Shown piece after piece: positions 23,403-31,399 of a DNA stretch of 32,194 nucleotides. Position 1 is the first letter of the stretch; each line of letters opens with the position of its first letter. The notes below the pieces were generated by a model. That model made no database searches and was not told where the DNA came from. It saw nothing but the letters and a program-made list of their open reading frames with translations. This DNA is from Gemmatimonadota bacterium (lineage in GTDB: Bacteria; Gemmatimonadota; Gemmatimonadetes; Longimicrobiales; Gaopeijiaceae). The translations under genes and the position numbers were made by a program. Location: assembly GCA_013002885.1 (NCBI GenBank), contig JABDLS010000134.1, positions 1-32,194 of the forward strand, given 5' to 3'.

Positions 23403-25163
23403 TCAATCCATCAGCTCGAGGTCGAGTTCTTGTACCGCCCGCTCCAGGCGGGGTTCCTGCCGAAACAGGGCCTTCAGTGTATCCGAACGGACCTCCTCCA
23501 CGGTGACTCTCCGCTCGGGGTCCGGGGCCTCGCCCAGGGCTTCCACCCTCAACTCGGGGCGGTGCCCGAGGTGTCGGGCGAGCCCTTCGGCGATGCTGGC
23601 GCGCACCGCCGGCTCATCCAGTCGTTCGGCGGCTGGACCGGTCGGGACCACGATCACGAGCCTGCCATCGTCGTCGGTGGCCACCTCGGCTGCATGGAGG
23701 TAGGGCCTCAGGCCTCGGGGGAAGTCCGATCCGGCTTCTAGCCAAAAGCCCCATGCGGTCGCCGGATCGTCGGTTGTCCGTAGCGGAGGGGCGACCACGG
23801 GGTGTGGGTCGGCCGCAGCCTCGCCCGCATCGGTGGTCCCGGGGGCTTCGCCGCCCGAGCTCTCCGCGTGGACCTCTTCGCCCTCCTTGTCTGCCACGCT
23901 CGAGGCGGAAGCCCCTCCCCCAGGCACCGCTCTCGAGTCGCCTCCGCTCCCTCTGGACGCACCCGAGCCGTTCGACTCCGTCCCAGAAGACCCTGCACCA
24001 CCCCTCGAGGGGGGCGCACCGCCAAGAGCACCGATGAGCTCCTCCAGCTGCACGGTCCGGTCCAGAAAGCTCATGCGAAGGAGGAGCATCTCGATGGGAA
24101 GTCGTGGATTGGGGCTGCGGCGCAGACTGCCTTGGCTCTCGAGGTCTGCCGCCGCGGAGAGCATCCGAACCAGGTCGCCGACGGCGAAGCGGCTCGCACG
24201 CTCCAGCAGCTGGTCCCTGAGTCCGCCCTGCACGTCGACGTCGGCCTCCGGGGCCAAGCGCAGTCGAAGCAGCACCCGAAGAATGTCGAGTAGACCGTGG
24301 TAGAACTCCACCAGATCGTAGCCTTCATCGACCAACTGCTGGATGAGGCTGAAGACCTCCTCGTGCCGACTCTCGGCGAGGATGTCCAGAAGCTCCACGT
24401 ACCGTTCGTCCTCCACGAGACCCAGGACGCGCCTGACCGAATCCAGATCGACCTCGCCCCCGGTCAGGGACAGCACCTGATCCAGGAGTGACAGCGCGTC
24501 CCGCATGCCACCGTCGGCCTTCCGCGCGATGACGCGAAGGGCCTCCAACGGGGCGCCCGAGCCCTCGGCACCCAGAACCCGCTGGAGCTGGGCGACGATG
24601 TCGGACACGCCGATCCGGCGGAAATCGAAACGCTGGCATCGAGAGAGAATGGGCGCAGCGGCCTGCTGGATCTTCTGGGGCTCGGTCGTTGCGAAGACGA
24701 AGATGACCCGCGGAGGTGGCTCCTCGAGGATCTTCAGCAAGGCGTTCCACGCCTCCCGGGTGAGCATATGGGCCTCGTCGACGATGTAGACCTTGGTACG
24801 GCCGTCCGCCGACGGCGAGTACATCGCCCGCTCCCGGAGATCCCGAGCGTCATCGACGCCGCGGTTGGAGGCCGCGTCGATCTCGACGACGTCGAGGGCC
24901 GTGTGGCCACCCCAGATCCTCCCACAGCTGTCGCACGTTCCACACGGCTCGCCATCGTCGCTCCGATCGGGGCAGTTGAGGGCCATGGCGAGGACGCGGG
25001 CGAGGGTCGTCTTCCCTACACCCCGGGGACCGCAGAAGAGGTAGGCGTGGCCAACACGGTCGGTGGCCACCGCCCGGCGCAACGTCTCCGAGACGTGCTC
25101 CTGGGTCGACACCTCGGCGAAGGAGCGCGGCCGGTGCTTTCTGGCTAACGCCTTGTGAGTCAA
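23403..25163 (-). CDS. dnaX: DNA polymerase III subunit tau (clamp-loader ATPase)
   Basis: The protein has 586 residues. The start appears to be TTG 25163: an in-frame stop lies just upstream and the conserved text (ALARKHRPRSFAEVSTQEHV) begins four residues later. The Walker A is GPRGVGKTT (45-53), with zinc ligands C64, C74, C77 and C80. DEAH is at 129-132, sensor 1 is FATTEPQKI, and the arginine finger lies in ILSRCQRF. Domain III follows, then a Gly/Ser-rich linker (about 375-450) and a tau-specific C-terminal domain. No A-rich slippery site was seen in the linker, so a shorter gamma form by frameshift is not supported. It probably shares transcription with the upstream ffs gene, whose terminator ends 36 nt before the start. 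Confidence 0.96.
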   Translation of the reverse strand: MTHKALARKHRPRSFAEVSTQEHVSETLRRAVATDRVGHAYLFCGPRGVGKTTLARVLAMALNCPDRSDDGEPCGTCDSCGRIWGGHTALDVVEIDAASNRGVDDARDLRERAMYSPSADGRTKVYIVDEAHMLTREAWNALLKILEEPPPRVIFVFATTEPQKIQQAAAPILSRCQRFDFRRIGVSDIVAQLQRVLGAEGSGAPLEALRVIARKADGGMRDALSLLDQVLSLTGGEVDLDSVRRVLGLVEDERYVELLDILAESRHEEVFSLIQQLVDEGYDLVEFYHGLLDILRVLLRLRLAPEADVDVQGGLRDQLLERASRFAVGDLVRMLSAAADLESQGSLRRSPNPRLPIEMLLLRMSFLDRTVQLEELIGALGGAPPSRGGAGSSGTESNGSGASRGSGGDSRAVPGGGASASSVADKEGEEVHAESSGGEAPGTTDAGEAAADPHPVVAPPLRTTDDPATAWGFWLEAGSDFPRGLRPYLHAAEVATDDDGRLVIVVPTGPAAERLDEPAVRASIAEGLARHLGHRPELRVEALGEAPDPERRVTVEEVRSDTLKALFRQEPRLERAVQELDLELMD

Positions 25164-25199
25164 GAGCTTGACCCCGATGACTTAACCCTGAGTGTGAAC

Positions 25200-25206
25200 A
25201 AAAAAA
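25200..25206 (-). terminator. Poly-T end of the SRP RNA gene
   Basis: On the minus strand the closing stem of ffs (CCTGGGGCA) is followed at once by seven T residues (25206 to 25200). The terminal RNA stem plus the U-tract forms an intrinsic terminator, as is usual for 4.5S RNA genes. Some read-through must feed dnaX unless a promoter lies in the 36 nt left. Confidence 0.85.
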
Positions 25207-25304
25207 TGCCCCAGGCGACCCGCAGCGACGATCACCGCACTTACCGCTGCTACCTGCGGGGTCCTGACGGGATTCGTGAGCTTTCGCCCTGCGGACCTGG
25301 GGCA
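25207..25304 (-). ncRNA. ffs: Signal recognition particle RNA, small bacterial (4.5S) type
   Basis: A 98-nt hairpin is closed by a perfect terminal stem TGCCCCAGG / CCTGGGGCA (25296-25304 with 25207-25215). A second paired zone CCGCAG / CTGCGG lies inside it. The SRP signature is clear: GTCAGG on the 5' side (25263-25268) and AGCAGC on the 3' side (25246-25251), which form the symmetric loop that binds the Ffh M domain. The apical part reads ACC-CCGCA-GGT instead of the usual NCC-GGAA-GGN, giving a 5-nt loop rather than a GNRA tetraloop. Length, the flanking promoter and terminator, and the position before dnaX all support the call. The RNA guides ribosomes making membrane proteins to FtsY with Ffh. 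Confidence 0.9.
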
Positions 25305-25310
25305 CCTTCG

Positions 25311-25339
25311 AAGCTACCCGAGGCGTGGATCGAGGTCAA
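25311..25339 (-). promoter_or_regulatory. Sigma-70 type promoter of ffs
   Basis: On the minus strand -35 TTGACC (25339-25334), a 17-nt spacer, and -10 TAGCTT (25316-25311) end 6 nt before the first base of the SRP RNA stem. The geometry is that of a strong vegetative promoter and fits the 5' end deduced from the RNA fold. The upstream region to the yraN start is otherwise featureless. Confidence 0.75.
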
Positions 25340-25428
25340 CGTGAGTCGAACGCGTTGGGGGCGGGGCCGTGGCGCCTCACCGCCCGCCTGGCCATGGTGG
25401 CGCCCGCTCCATCGAGTCACGGTGGAGC

Positions 25429-25851
25429 ATGTCGAAGTCCCCCTCGAAGCCCGCCGACCGGACGAGACCGGACGTCGTCCCCTTCCCCCCACACGACCTG
25501 GGTGCGTGGGGGGAAACGACAGCTGCCCGGCGGTTGGTGTCCGACGGGTGGGCCATCGTAGAGCGGAATCTCTGCTGGGGGCGTCGGGAGATCGATCTCG
25601 TGGTCAGGCGAGGATCACTGCTCGCCTTCGTCGAGGTGAAGACGCGGTCCTGCGCCGGATTCGGTGGCCCCGAGGGAGCGGTAACGTGGAAGAAACGACG
25701 GGAGATCGAGGCCGTGGCGCGCGCCTACCTCGCCCGACACCCGGGCCTGGACCTCGACATCAGATTCGACGTCATCGCCATCGTGTGCGACGTCCGCCGC
25801 CGCGTGCTCTCCTACGTGCACATCGAAGGCGCTTGGCGACCCGACGCCTGA
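25429..25851 (+). CDS. YraN/UPF0102 family nuclease-fold protein
   Basis: The protein has 140 residues from ATG 25429. The restriction-endonuclease-like fold is marked by LGAWGETTAARRLVSDGW, then GRREIDLVVRR with E54 and D56, and FVEVKTR with E69 and K71 as the PD-(D/E)xK core. The closing part DIRFDVIAIV is also family-typical. YraN proteins are widespread, of uncertain role, and often sit near rnhB or SRP-linked genes. The frame is open upstream to 25369, but that part is low-complexity; the chosen ATG has a very close GGTGGAG, so the exact start is not firm. It is divergent from ffs and convergent with the DAHP synthase gene. Confidence 0.85.
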   Translation: MSKSPSKPADRTRPDVVPFPPHDLGAWGETTAARRLVSDGWAIVERNLCWGRREIDLVVRRGSLLAFVEVKTRSCAGFGGPEGAVTWKKRREIEAVARAYLARHPGLDLDIRFDVIAIVCDVRRRVLSYVHIEGAWRPDA

Positions 25852-25907
25852 CGGATCCACGCCAGCGGGTTGGACCTGTTCGTCGTGGGCAACACCACAC
25901 GCCCGAT

Positions 25908-26960
25908 TCAGGAGCCGGCCGGAACGGTCGGCCGCAGTGGAGGCGTCAGATCCCGGTCGATGGCCTTGGCAATGACCCGGATCTGTTCCATGAGTTCGGC
26001 GAACTGCTGGGGGTAGAGCGACTGGGCCCCATCGGACATGGCCTGTGGCGGATCCGCGTGCACCTCGATCATTAGACCGTGTGCGCCGGCGGCGACCGCC
26101 GCACGGGCCATGGGAATCACCTTCGAGCGCAACCCCGTGCCGTGACTCGGATCGGCGATGATGGGAAGGTGAGAGAGGCTCTGTACCACCGGAATGGCGG
26201 CCAGGTCCAGGAGGTTGCGCGTGTGCTTCGCGAAGCTCCTGACACCCCGCTCACACAGGATCACCTCGTCGTTGCCCTCGGCGATTATGTACTCCGCGGC
26301 AAGCAGGAACTCCTCGATGGTGGCGGACATTCCCCGTTTTAGAAGTACCGGCTTACCCGACCGTCCGGCGCGCCGCAGAAGGGGATAGTTCTGCATGTTT
26401 CTCGCGCCGATCTGAATGACGTCGGCGTACTCGGCGACCAGATCGGCGCCATCGGGATCGAGAGCCTCGGTCACGACCATCATGCCCGTTTCTTCCCTGG
26501 CCCGTGCGAGGTACTTCAGTCCTTCAAGGCCCAGGCCCTGGAAGGAGTAGGGCGATGTCCGGGGCTTGAAGGCTCCGCCGCGGAGGATCGTGGCCCCCAT
26601 GTCCCGCAGAACGTGGGCAATATCGACGATGGCCGCCTCGCCTTCCACAGCGCACGGGCCCGCCATGAGCACAAGGTCCGAGCCCCCGACGACCGTACCG
26701 TTGGGAAGGGTGATGACGGTGTCGTCTTCCTTCCACTCACGGGACACCTGCTTGTACGCGTGCGTGACGGGTATGACTTCCAGGACGCCGGACAGGACTT
26801 CGAGGCGCGCCGAATCCACGCCCCCGTCGTTGCCGATGAGGCCCACCGCGGTGCGCTGGCCACCGGGTATGGGCCTGGCACCGTACCCCATGTCTTCGAT
26901 CGTATCGACAACCGCCGAAATCTGTTCTTCGGTGGCGTTGTGCCGCATCACTACCAGCAT
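25908..26960 (-). CDS. aroF: 3-deoxy-7-phosphoheptulonate (DAHP) synthase, type I-beta
   Basis: This 350-residue enzyme performs the first step of the shikimate pathway, joining phosphoenolpyruvate and erythrose-4-phosphate. An N-terminal ferredoxin-like regulatory domain (1-70, [14 protein letters not shown]) is followed by the KDO8P/DAHP barrel with GPCAVE (C103, metal ligand), [35 protein letters not shown] and DPSHGTG. The regulatory domain is that of the Thermotoga-type enzymes, which are inhibited by aromatic amino acids. It is transcribed from the MBL/smc side with a 68-nt gap. That gap has a GCCCG-CGAAC-CGGGC stem of unknown meaning. The symbol follows the common naming for this class and could be aroA(G) or aroF in different schemes. 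Confidence 0.95.
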   Translation of the reverse strand: MLVVMRHNATEEQISAVVDTIEDMGYGARPIPGGQRTAVGLIGNDGGVDSARLEVLSGVLEVIPVTHAYKQVSREWKEDDTVITLPNGTVVGGSDLVLMAGPCAVEGEAAIVDIAHVLRDMGATILRGGAFKPRTSPYSFQGLGLEGLKYLARAREETGMMVVTEALDPDGADLVAEYADVIQIGARNMQNYPLLRRAGRSGKPVLLKRGMSATIEEFLLAAEYIIAEGNDEVILCERGVRSFAKHTRNLLDLAAIPVVQSLSHLPIIADPSHGTGLRSKVIPMARAAVAAGAHGLMIEVHADPPQAMSDGAQSLYPQQFAELMEQIRVIAKAIDRDLTPPLRPTVPAGS

Positions 26961-27028
26961 CGGATTCGCCCTGCATAAGCGTGAAAGCCCCAGCTCGGGG
27001 CGAGAGCCCGGTTCGCGGGCCCCGAAGT

Positions 27029-27871
27029 CTAAGGGGCGCCGTCCAACCGATCCATGGTTACCCCCGACGGAGTCATTCGCACCCTTGCACCGTCCCAGGC
27101 AGCCCGCACCCGTCCCGGGTAGAATCGACGCACCGCCTCCACCGCCTCATGGGGGAGTTGGGGCGGGTAGACATGGCTCAAGAGCAGGAGGTCAGGGTTC
27201 GCCTCACGAGCCAGCCGTGCAACCCCCGAAGGCGAAAGGTGGGTATCGAGTTCGGGAGGATCGACAAGAGCGCACTCGGCGATGAGGACGGCACAGCCTT
27301 CGAGGAAGCCGGGGAGCGTGTCCGAGGGCCCCGTGTCACCGGTGTAGCCGACCACGAGGTCGTCGTCATTCCCGTCGACGGCGGGGATGGTCAGACGAAG
27401 CGCCACCGACTCAGGCGTGTGGGGCGTATCGTGCACGTCCAGACGCATTCCTTGGTCGTCGCATGTCCAACTCGCGCCTGGATCGAGCTCCACGACCGTG
27501 AGGGGTCGGCTCGGCGCCAGGATCCAGGGGCCGTGGAGGACCGCCATGGCCTCGAGACGGCTCTGGAGGCCCCGGGGGCCCACGATGGTGAGCGGAGTGG
27601 CCGCTTCCTCGTACCTGTAGGCAGCCAGCAGCGCCGGCAGATCCGACAGGTGATCCGGATGGAAATGGGTGAGCGCCACGGTATCGATGGCGCGCCAGTC
27701 CACACCCGCACGAGGAAGTCCATGAAGGGCTCCCGAGCCGACGTCCATGAGGATGCTGTGGGTTGTCGGGGCCTCTACCCGGACATGGAAGCTCGCCGAC
27801 CCGCGATCCGGATCGGGCAGTAGAGTACCAGCTCCAACGACCGTGAGAGTCGCCGCGCGACGTGCCGACAC
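27029..27871 (-). CDS. MBL-fold metal-dependent hydrolase (RNase Z-like)
   Basis: The protein has 280 residues from GTG 27871. It has the zinc motif [11 protein letters not shown] (H69, H71, D73, H74). Further ligands lie in the [12 protein letters not shown] and TGDTGPSD segments, and a late His pair in DTHLSPSG and LLLLSHVYP. This layout is that of the ElaC/RNase Z branch, but the protein is shorter at the exosite, and the RNase Z text SGNSPT(S/G) is replaced by [17 protein letters not shown] role in tRNA 3'-end processing is not secure; related proteins include arylsulfatase and cyclic-nucleotide-type hydrolases. It starts 8 nt after the smc stop, so the two are cotranscribed. Confidence 0.85.
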   Translation of the reverse strand: MSARRAATLTVVGAGTLLPDPDRGSASFHVRVEAPTTHSILMDVGSGALHGLPRAGVDWRAIDTVALTHFHPDHLSDLPALLAAYRYEEAATPLTIVGPRGLQSRLEAMAVLHGPWILAPSRPLTVVELDPGASWTCDDQGMRLDVHDTPHTPESVALRLTIPAVDGNDDDLVVGYTGDTGPSDTLPGFLEGCAVLIAECALVDPPELDTHLSPSGVARLAREANPDLLLLSHVYPPQLPHEAVEAVRRFYPGRVRAAWDGARVRMTPSGVTMDRLDGAP

Positions 27872-27879
27872 GTTCGGGC

Positions 27880-30800
27880 TCAGGCGGCTCCTGCCGCCTG
27901 GAGCGCCTCTTGGAGTCGGACACCCACGATGGTGCTGACTCCCGGCTCCTCCATGGTCACGCCGTAGATCCAGTCCGCCGCTTCGATGGTGCGCGGGTTG
28001 TGGGTGATCACCACGAACTGCGTCTGGCTGCTGAACTCCTGGAGAAGCCGGATGAAGCGCCCGATGTTGTTCTCGTCCAGCGGGGCGTCGACCTCGTCGA
28101 GAACGCAGAAAGGACTGGGCTTCACCAGGTAGATGCCGAAGAGGAGCGATAGTGCCGTCAGCGCCCGCTCACCCCCGGACAACAGATCGATCCGCTGCGT
28201 CTTCTTGCCCCGGGGAGACGCGTGGATCTCGATGGGGGACTCCAACGGATCGTCCTCGTCCTGCAGCCAGATGTCGGCCTCGCCCCCCTCGAAAAGCCTG
28301 ATGAAGGTGGCCCGGAAGTTCTCCCGGATCTGGCCGAACGTTCCCATGAAGAGCTCCGTCGCGGTCTTGTTGATCTCCCGGATCGCGGACCGGAGGTCGT
28401 TACGCGCCTCGACGAGGTCGGTATGCTGGCCGGTGAGGAATTCCAAGCGCTCGCTCTCCTCGGCATGCTCCTCAACCGCAAGCATGTTGACCGGCCCGAT
28501 GCGATCCAGGGCGACGACCAGATCCTGGAGCTCGCGCTCGAGGTCCTCGGGCTCACCCTCGATGGGCTCGGCTTCTTCGAGGAGTCGCTCCAGGGGGCGG
28601 CCCCACTCACCCTCCAGTCGCTCACGGATCCGCTCGATCAGGCCGACGAGTTCCTGCTGTTCGAGTTCGAGGGCATGGCGTCGATCGGTGGCCGCCCGCT
28701 CCTCGGTGCGTGCCTCGCGCACTCGTTTCTCGGCTGCACGCAGCGCCTCGGAGATCCCCTGTAGCGCTTCGTCCTTTGCTCGAACTTCCGCTTCCGCACC
28801 GGTGCGTTCTGTGAAAAGCCGCTGAGTGGCCTGAGCCCCCTCTTCCCGCACGCTGGCGACCTCGGCCTGCTCATTTCCGAGTCCCTCTTCCTCCCGATTC
28901 AGCGCCTCGACCCGGCCGGCTGCCTGAAGCTTCGACCGTTCCACCGATTCGAGGCGGTCGTCGAGGCGGGACAGGTCTCCTTCGAGACGTGCCACATCCA
29001 CCGCGAGACGCGCCTCCTCCGCGCGAGCGGTCTCCCACTCCTCCTGGACGGCTTCGACTGCTGCTCGGGCCGATTCCCGGGCCGCCTGGAGGCTGGACTC
29101 CTGCTCGAGAAGGACGCCCCGGTCCTCCCGCGCCTCCCTGGCACGTTCGAGCGCGCGCGTGCGGGCTCCCTTGGTGCCTTCCACCTGCCGGGCGAGTTCG
29201 TCGCGAAGGCGGTCCATCCGTCCTCGCCTGTCGGACTGCTCCGCCAGGTCGCCGTGGAGCTTGCGATGTTCGTCCTCGGCGGCCTGCCGGGCACTACGCG
29301 CCACGGTGAGGCCCTCCTCCGCGTCACGGAGTTCGGCCTCGGCAGCCACCCTGCGGGACACCGCTTCAGCCGCATCCCTTTCGGCCTGCTCCAACTCCGG
29401 CCGCAGCCGCCCGAGGCGTTCCTTGCGCTCGAGAACCCCCGAGGCCCCTGACGGGTTGCCGACACGAAGGACACCGTCGCGTTCGGTGACGGGGACGCTT
29501 CGCTGGGAATCGGGGGTCTCCACGCCGCCGAGCAGAGCCCGCACCCACGGCGCACCTTCGCCGGAGAGTTGGATCCGAGACAGTAGACCGCCACGTCCCT
29601 CCTCGGCTCCCGCGGGGAGCCGATCCAACGAGAGCAGGATGAGCCCTCCTCCTCCGCCCCACTCGTCTGTGAACCAGTCGAGGATCCGCTCCACAGCAGC
29701 CTGATCTCGGACGACGACGGCGCTGGCCAGGGGACCCAGGTACGCTTCGACAGCGGCGGTCGAATCGGCATCGGCGGCGATGCTGTCGAAGAGGGCGCCG
29801 ACGACTCCGCTGCCGCCGTAATCGAGGGCGGCGCGCACGACGGGCTCCACACCCTCCTGATCTCGTTCCAAACTTTCGAGGGCGGAAACCCGGGCCGCCA
29901 GAGCATCGACGCGATCGGTCGCTTCCCGGTCGGCGCGTCGGGCCTCGGCAAAGGCCGTCCTGGCCTCGTCCACTCGGCCGTGGGCCGCCTCGAAAACCGA
30001 CCCGGCAGAGGTCAGGTCGCTCGAGAGCTCCTCCAGCCGTCCGGAGAAAAGGTCACCCTGAGACTCGAGTTCGGAGAGAGTGTCGGCTGTATTGGTCAGC
30101 TCGCCTCTAACCTGTTCCAGACGTCGTGCCAGCTCCTCGGCCTGGGCGTCGGCGGCCTCGGCATCGCCCTCCAGCTGAGCTACTCGACGGGCGATCTCAC
30201 GTCCACGGGCCTCGACGCCCTCCAGGGCCACCCGGGCAGCCTGCAAACGTTCGCGCACGTCCCTTGCCTCGGCTGCCTTCTTGTCGGCGACAGCGCTATG
30301 CTTCGCAAGCTCGGCGGCAGCTTCCTCCCGCCGCTCCCGGAGCTCGGCTTCCTCCGCTCCGAAGCTCGACGCGCGTTCCCGGGCCTCATTGCGCTCCTCA
30401 TCGATCTGGGCGAGGCGCCGCTCGGCGTAAGTGGCTCGCTCGTCGGCCACGGCAAGGTCCCGCTCCCAGCGAACGAGCTCCTCGCGAACGCCCTCCAGGA
30501 CCTTCGCGGCGGCGATCCGCTCCTTCTCGGCATCGACCTCCCGCAGTCGCAAGGCCTCGTAGTCGGCCTCGGCGGCGGCCAGCTCGGCTGCCATGCCCCG
30601 CTCCGTCTTCTGATCGCCGGACAGGTCCTCGCGCACCCCCTCGAGTCGGTTCTGCAGGCTGTCCAGCCGGTACCTGACAACGGTCACTTCGACATCGAGG
30701 CGCCGCTTCCGGTACTCCGTGTACCGCTGAGCCTTACCCTTTTGACGAGCCAGGGACCGCACCTTCGTCTGCACCTCGGAGATGACGTCTTCGAGGCGCT

Positions 30801-31365
30801 GGAGGTCCATCTCGGCTCGTTCCAGGCGCCGGACGGCCGCCTTTCTCCGGTCCTTGTATTTCCCGATACCCGCCGCCTCCTCGAAGAGCCCTCGCCGCTC
30901 TTCAGCCCGGTCCGAGAGGATGGCATCGATCATCCGGTTCTCGATGATGGCGTAGGCGTTGGCCCCCAGTCCCGTGTCCCGGTAGAGGTCCACCACATCC
31001 CGAAGTCGGACCGTGGATCGGTTGATGGAGTAGTCGCTGCCGCCGTCGCGGTAAACGTCCCGGCCGATCTCCACCTCCTCGAAGGGAACCGGCAGCGCCC
31101 CGTCCTCATTGGTCACCGTCAACGAAACCGAGCCTCGATTCACCGGACGGCGGTTCACGGAGCCCTGAAAGATGGCTTCCTCCATCTTCGCACCCCGGAT
31201 GGCCGTGGGGCGCTGCTCGCCGAGGACCCAACGGATGGCGTCGGAGATGTTGGACTTCCCGCAGCCGTTGGGGCCTACGACGGCGGTGATGCCCTCGTGA
31301 AACTCCACTGTCGTCGCGTCGGCGAAAGACTTGAAGCCCTGGAGTTGGAGCTTTTTGAGCTTCAT
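27880..31365 (-). CDS. smc: Chromosome segregation protein SMC
   Basis: Starting at ATG 31365 this gives 1161 residues, normal for bacterial SMC. The frame is open further upstream, but that extension is an Arg-rich improbable sequence and overlaps the next gene. Residues: MKLKKLQLQGFKSFAD, Walker A GPNGCGKS (31-38), Q-loop VLGEQRPTAIRG, then two very long coiled coils around a hinge domain in the middle (near VEPVVRAALDYGGSGVVGAL). The C-terminal ABC signature LSGGERALTALSLLFGIY and Walker B FCVLDEVDAPLDE precede the H-motif VVITHNPRTIEAADW. SMC compacts and separates chromosomes with ScpA and ScpB, which are not in the window. It lies 34 nt after the degenerate P-loop gene. Confidence 0.97.
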   Translation of the reverse strand: MKLKKLQLQGFKSFADATTVEFHEGITAVVGPNGCGKSNISDAIRWVLGEQRPTAIRGAKMEEAIFQGSVNRRPVNRGSVSLTVTNEDGALPVPFEEVEIGRDVYRDGGSDYSINRSTVRLRDVVDLYRDTGLGANAYAIIENRMIDAILSDRAEERRGLFEEAAGIGKYKDRRKAAVRRLERAEMDLQRLEDVISEVQTKVRSLARQKGKAQRYTEYRKRRLDVEVTVVRYRLDSLQNRLEGVREDLSGDQKTERGMAAELAAAEADYEALRLREVDAEKERIAAAKVLEGVREELVRWERDLAVADERATYAERRLAQIDEERNEARERASSFGAEEAELRERREEAAAELAKHSAVADKKAAEARDVRERLQAARVALEGVEARGREIARRVAQLEGDAEAADAQAEELARRLEQVRGELTNTADTLSELESQGDLFSGRLEELSSDLTSAGSVFEAAHGRVDEARTAFAEARRADREATDRVDALAARVSALESLERDQEGVEPVVRAALDYGGSGVVGALFDSIAADADSTAAVEAYLGPLASAVVVRDQAAVERILDWFTDEWGGGGGLILLSLDRLPAGAEEGRGGLLSRIQLSGEGAPWVRALLGGVETPDSQRSVPVTERDGVLRVGNPSGASGVLERKERLGRLRPELEQAERDAAEAVSRRVAAEAELRDAEEGLTVARSARQAAEDEHRKLHGDLAEQSDRRGRMDRLRDELARQVEGTKGARTRALERAREAREDRGVLLEQESSLQAARESARAAVEAVQEEWETARAEEARLAVDVARLEGDLSRLDDRLESVERSKLQAAGRVEALNREEEGLGNEQAEVASVREEGAQATQRLFTERTGAEAEVRAKDEALQGISEALRAAEKRVREARTEERAATDRRHALELEQQELVGLIERIRERLEGEWGRPLERLLEEAEPIEGEPEDLERELQDLVVALDRIGPVNMLAVEEHAEESERLEFLTGQHTDLVEARNDLRSAIREINKTATELFMGTFGQIRENFRATFIRLFEGGEADIWLQDEDDPLESPIEIHASPRGKKTQRIDLLSGGERALTALSLLFGIYLVKPSPFCVLDEVDAPLDENNIGRFIRLLQEFSSQTQFVVITHNPRTIEAADWIYGVTMEEPGVSTIVGVRLQEALQAAGAA

Positions 31366-31399
31366 GGTCGTCCCGCTGATCCCAGGGTAAGGCGTCGGG

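Noticed and set aside
23800..24080. Possible programmed frameshift in dnaX giving a gamma form
   Set aside because: The Gly/Ser linker region has no A-rich slippery heptamer with a downstream stem. The tau-only reading is simpler.
26996..27024. Hairpin GCCCG-CGAAC-CGGGC before aroF as an attenuator or riboswitch
   Set aside because: The gap is only 68 nt. There is no leader peptide rich in aromatic residues and no T-tract. Short GC stems arise often at this base composition.
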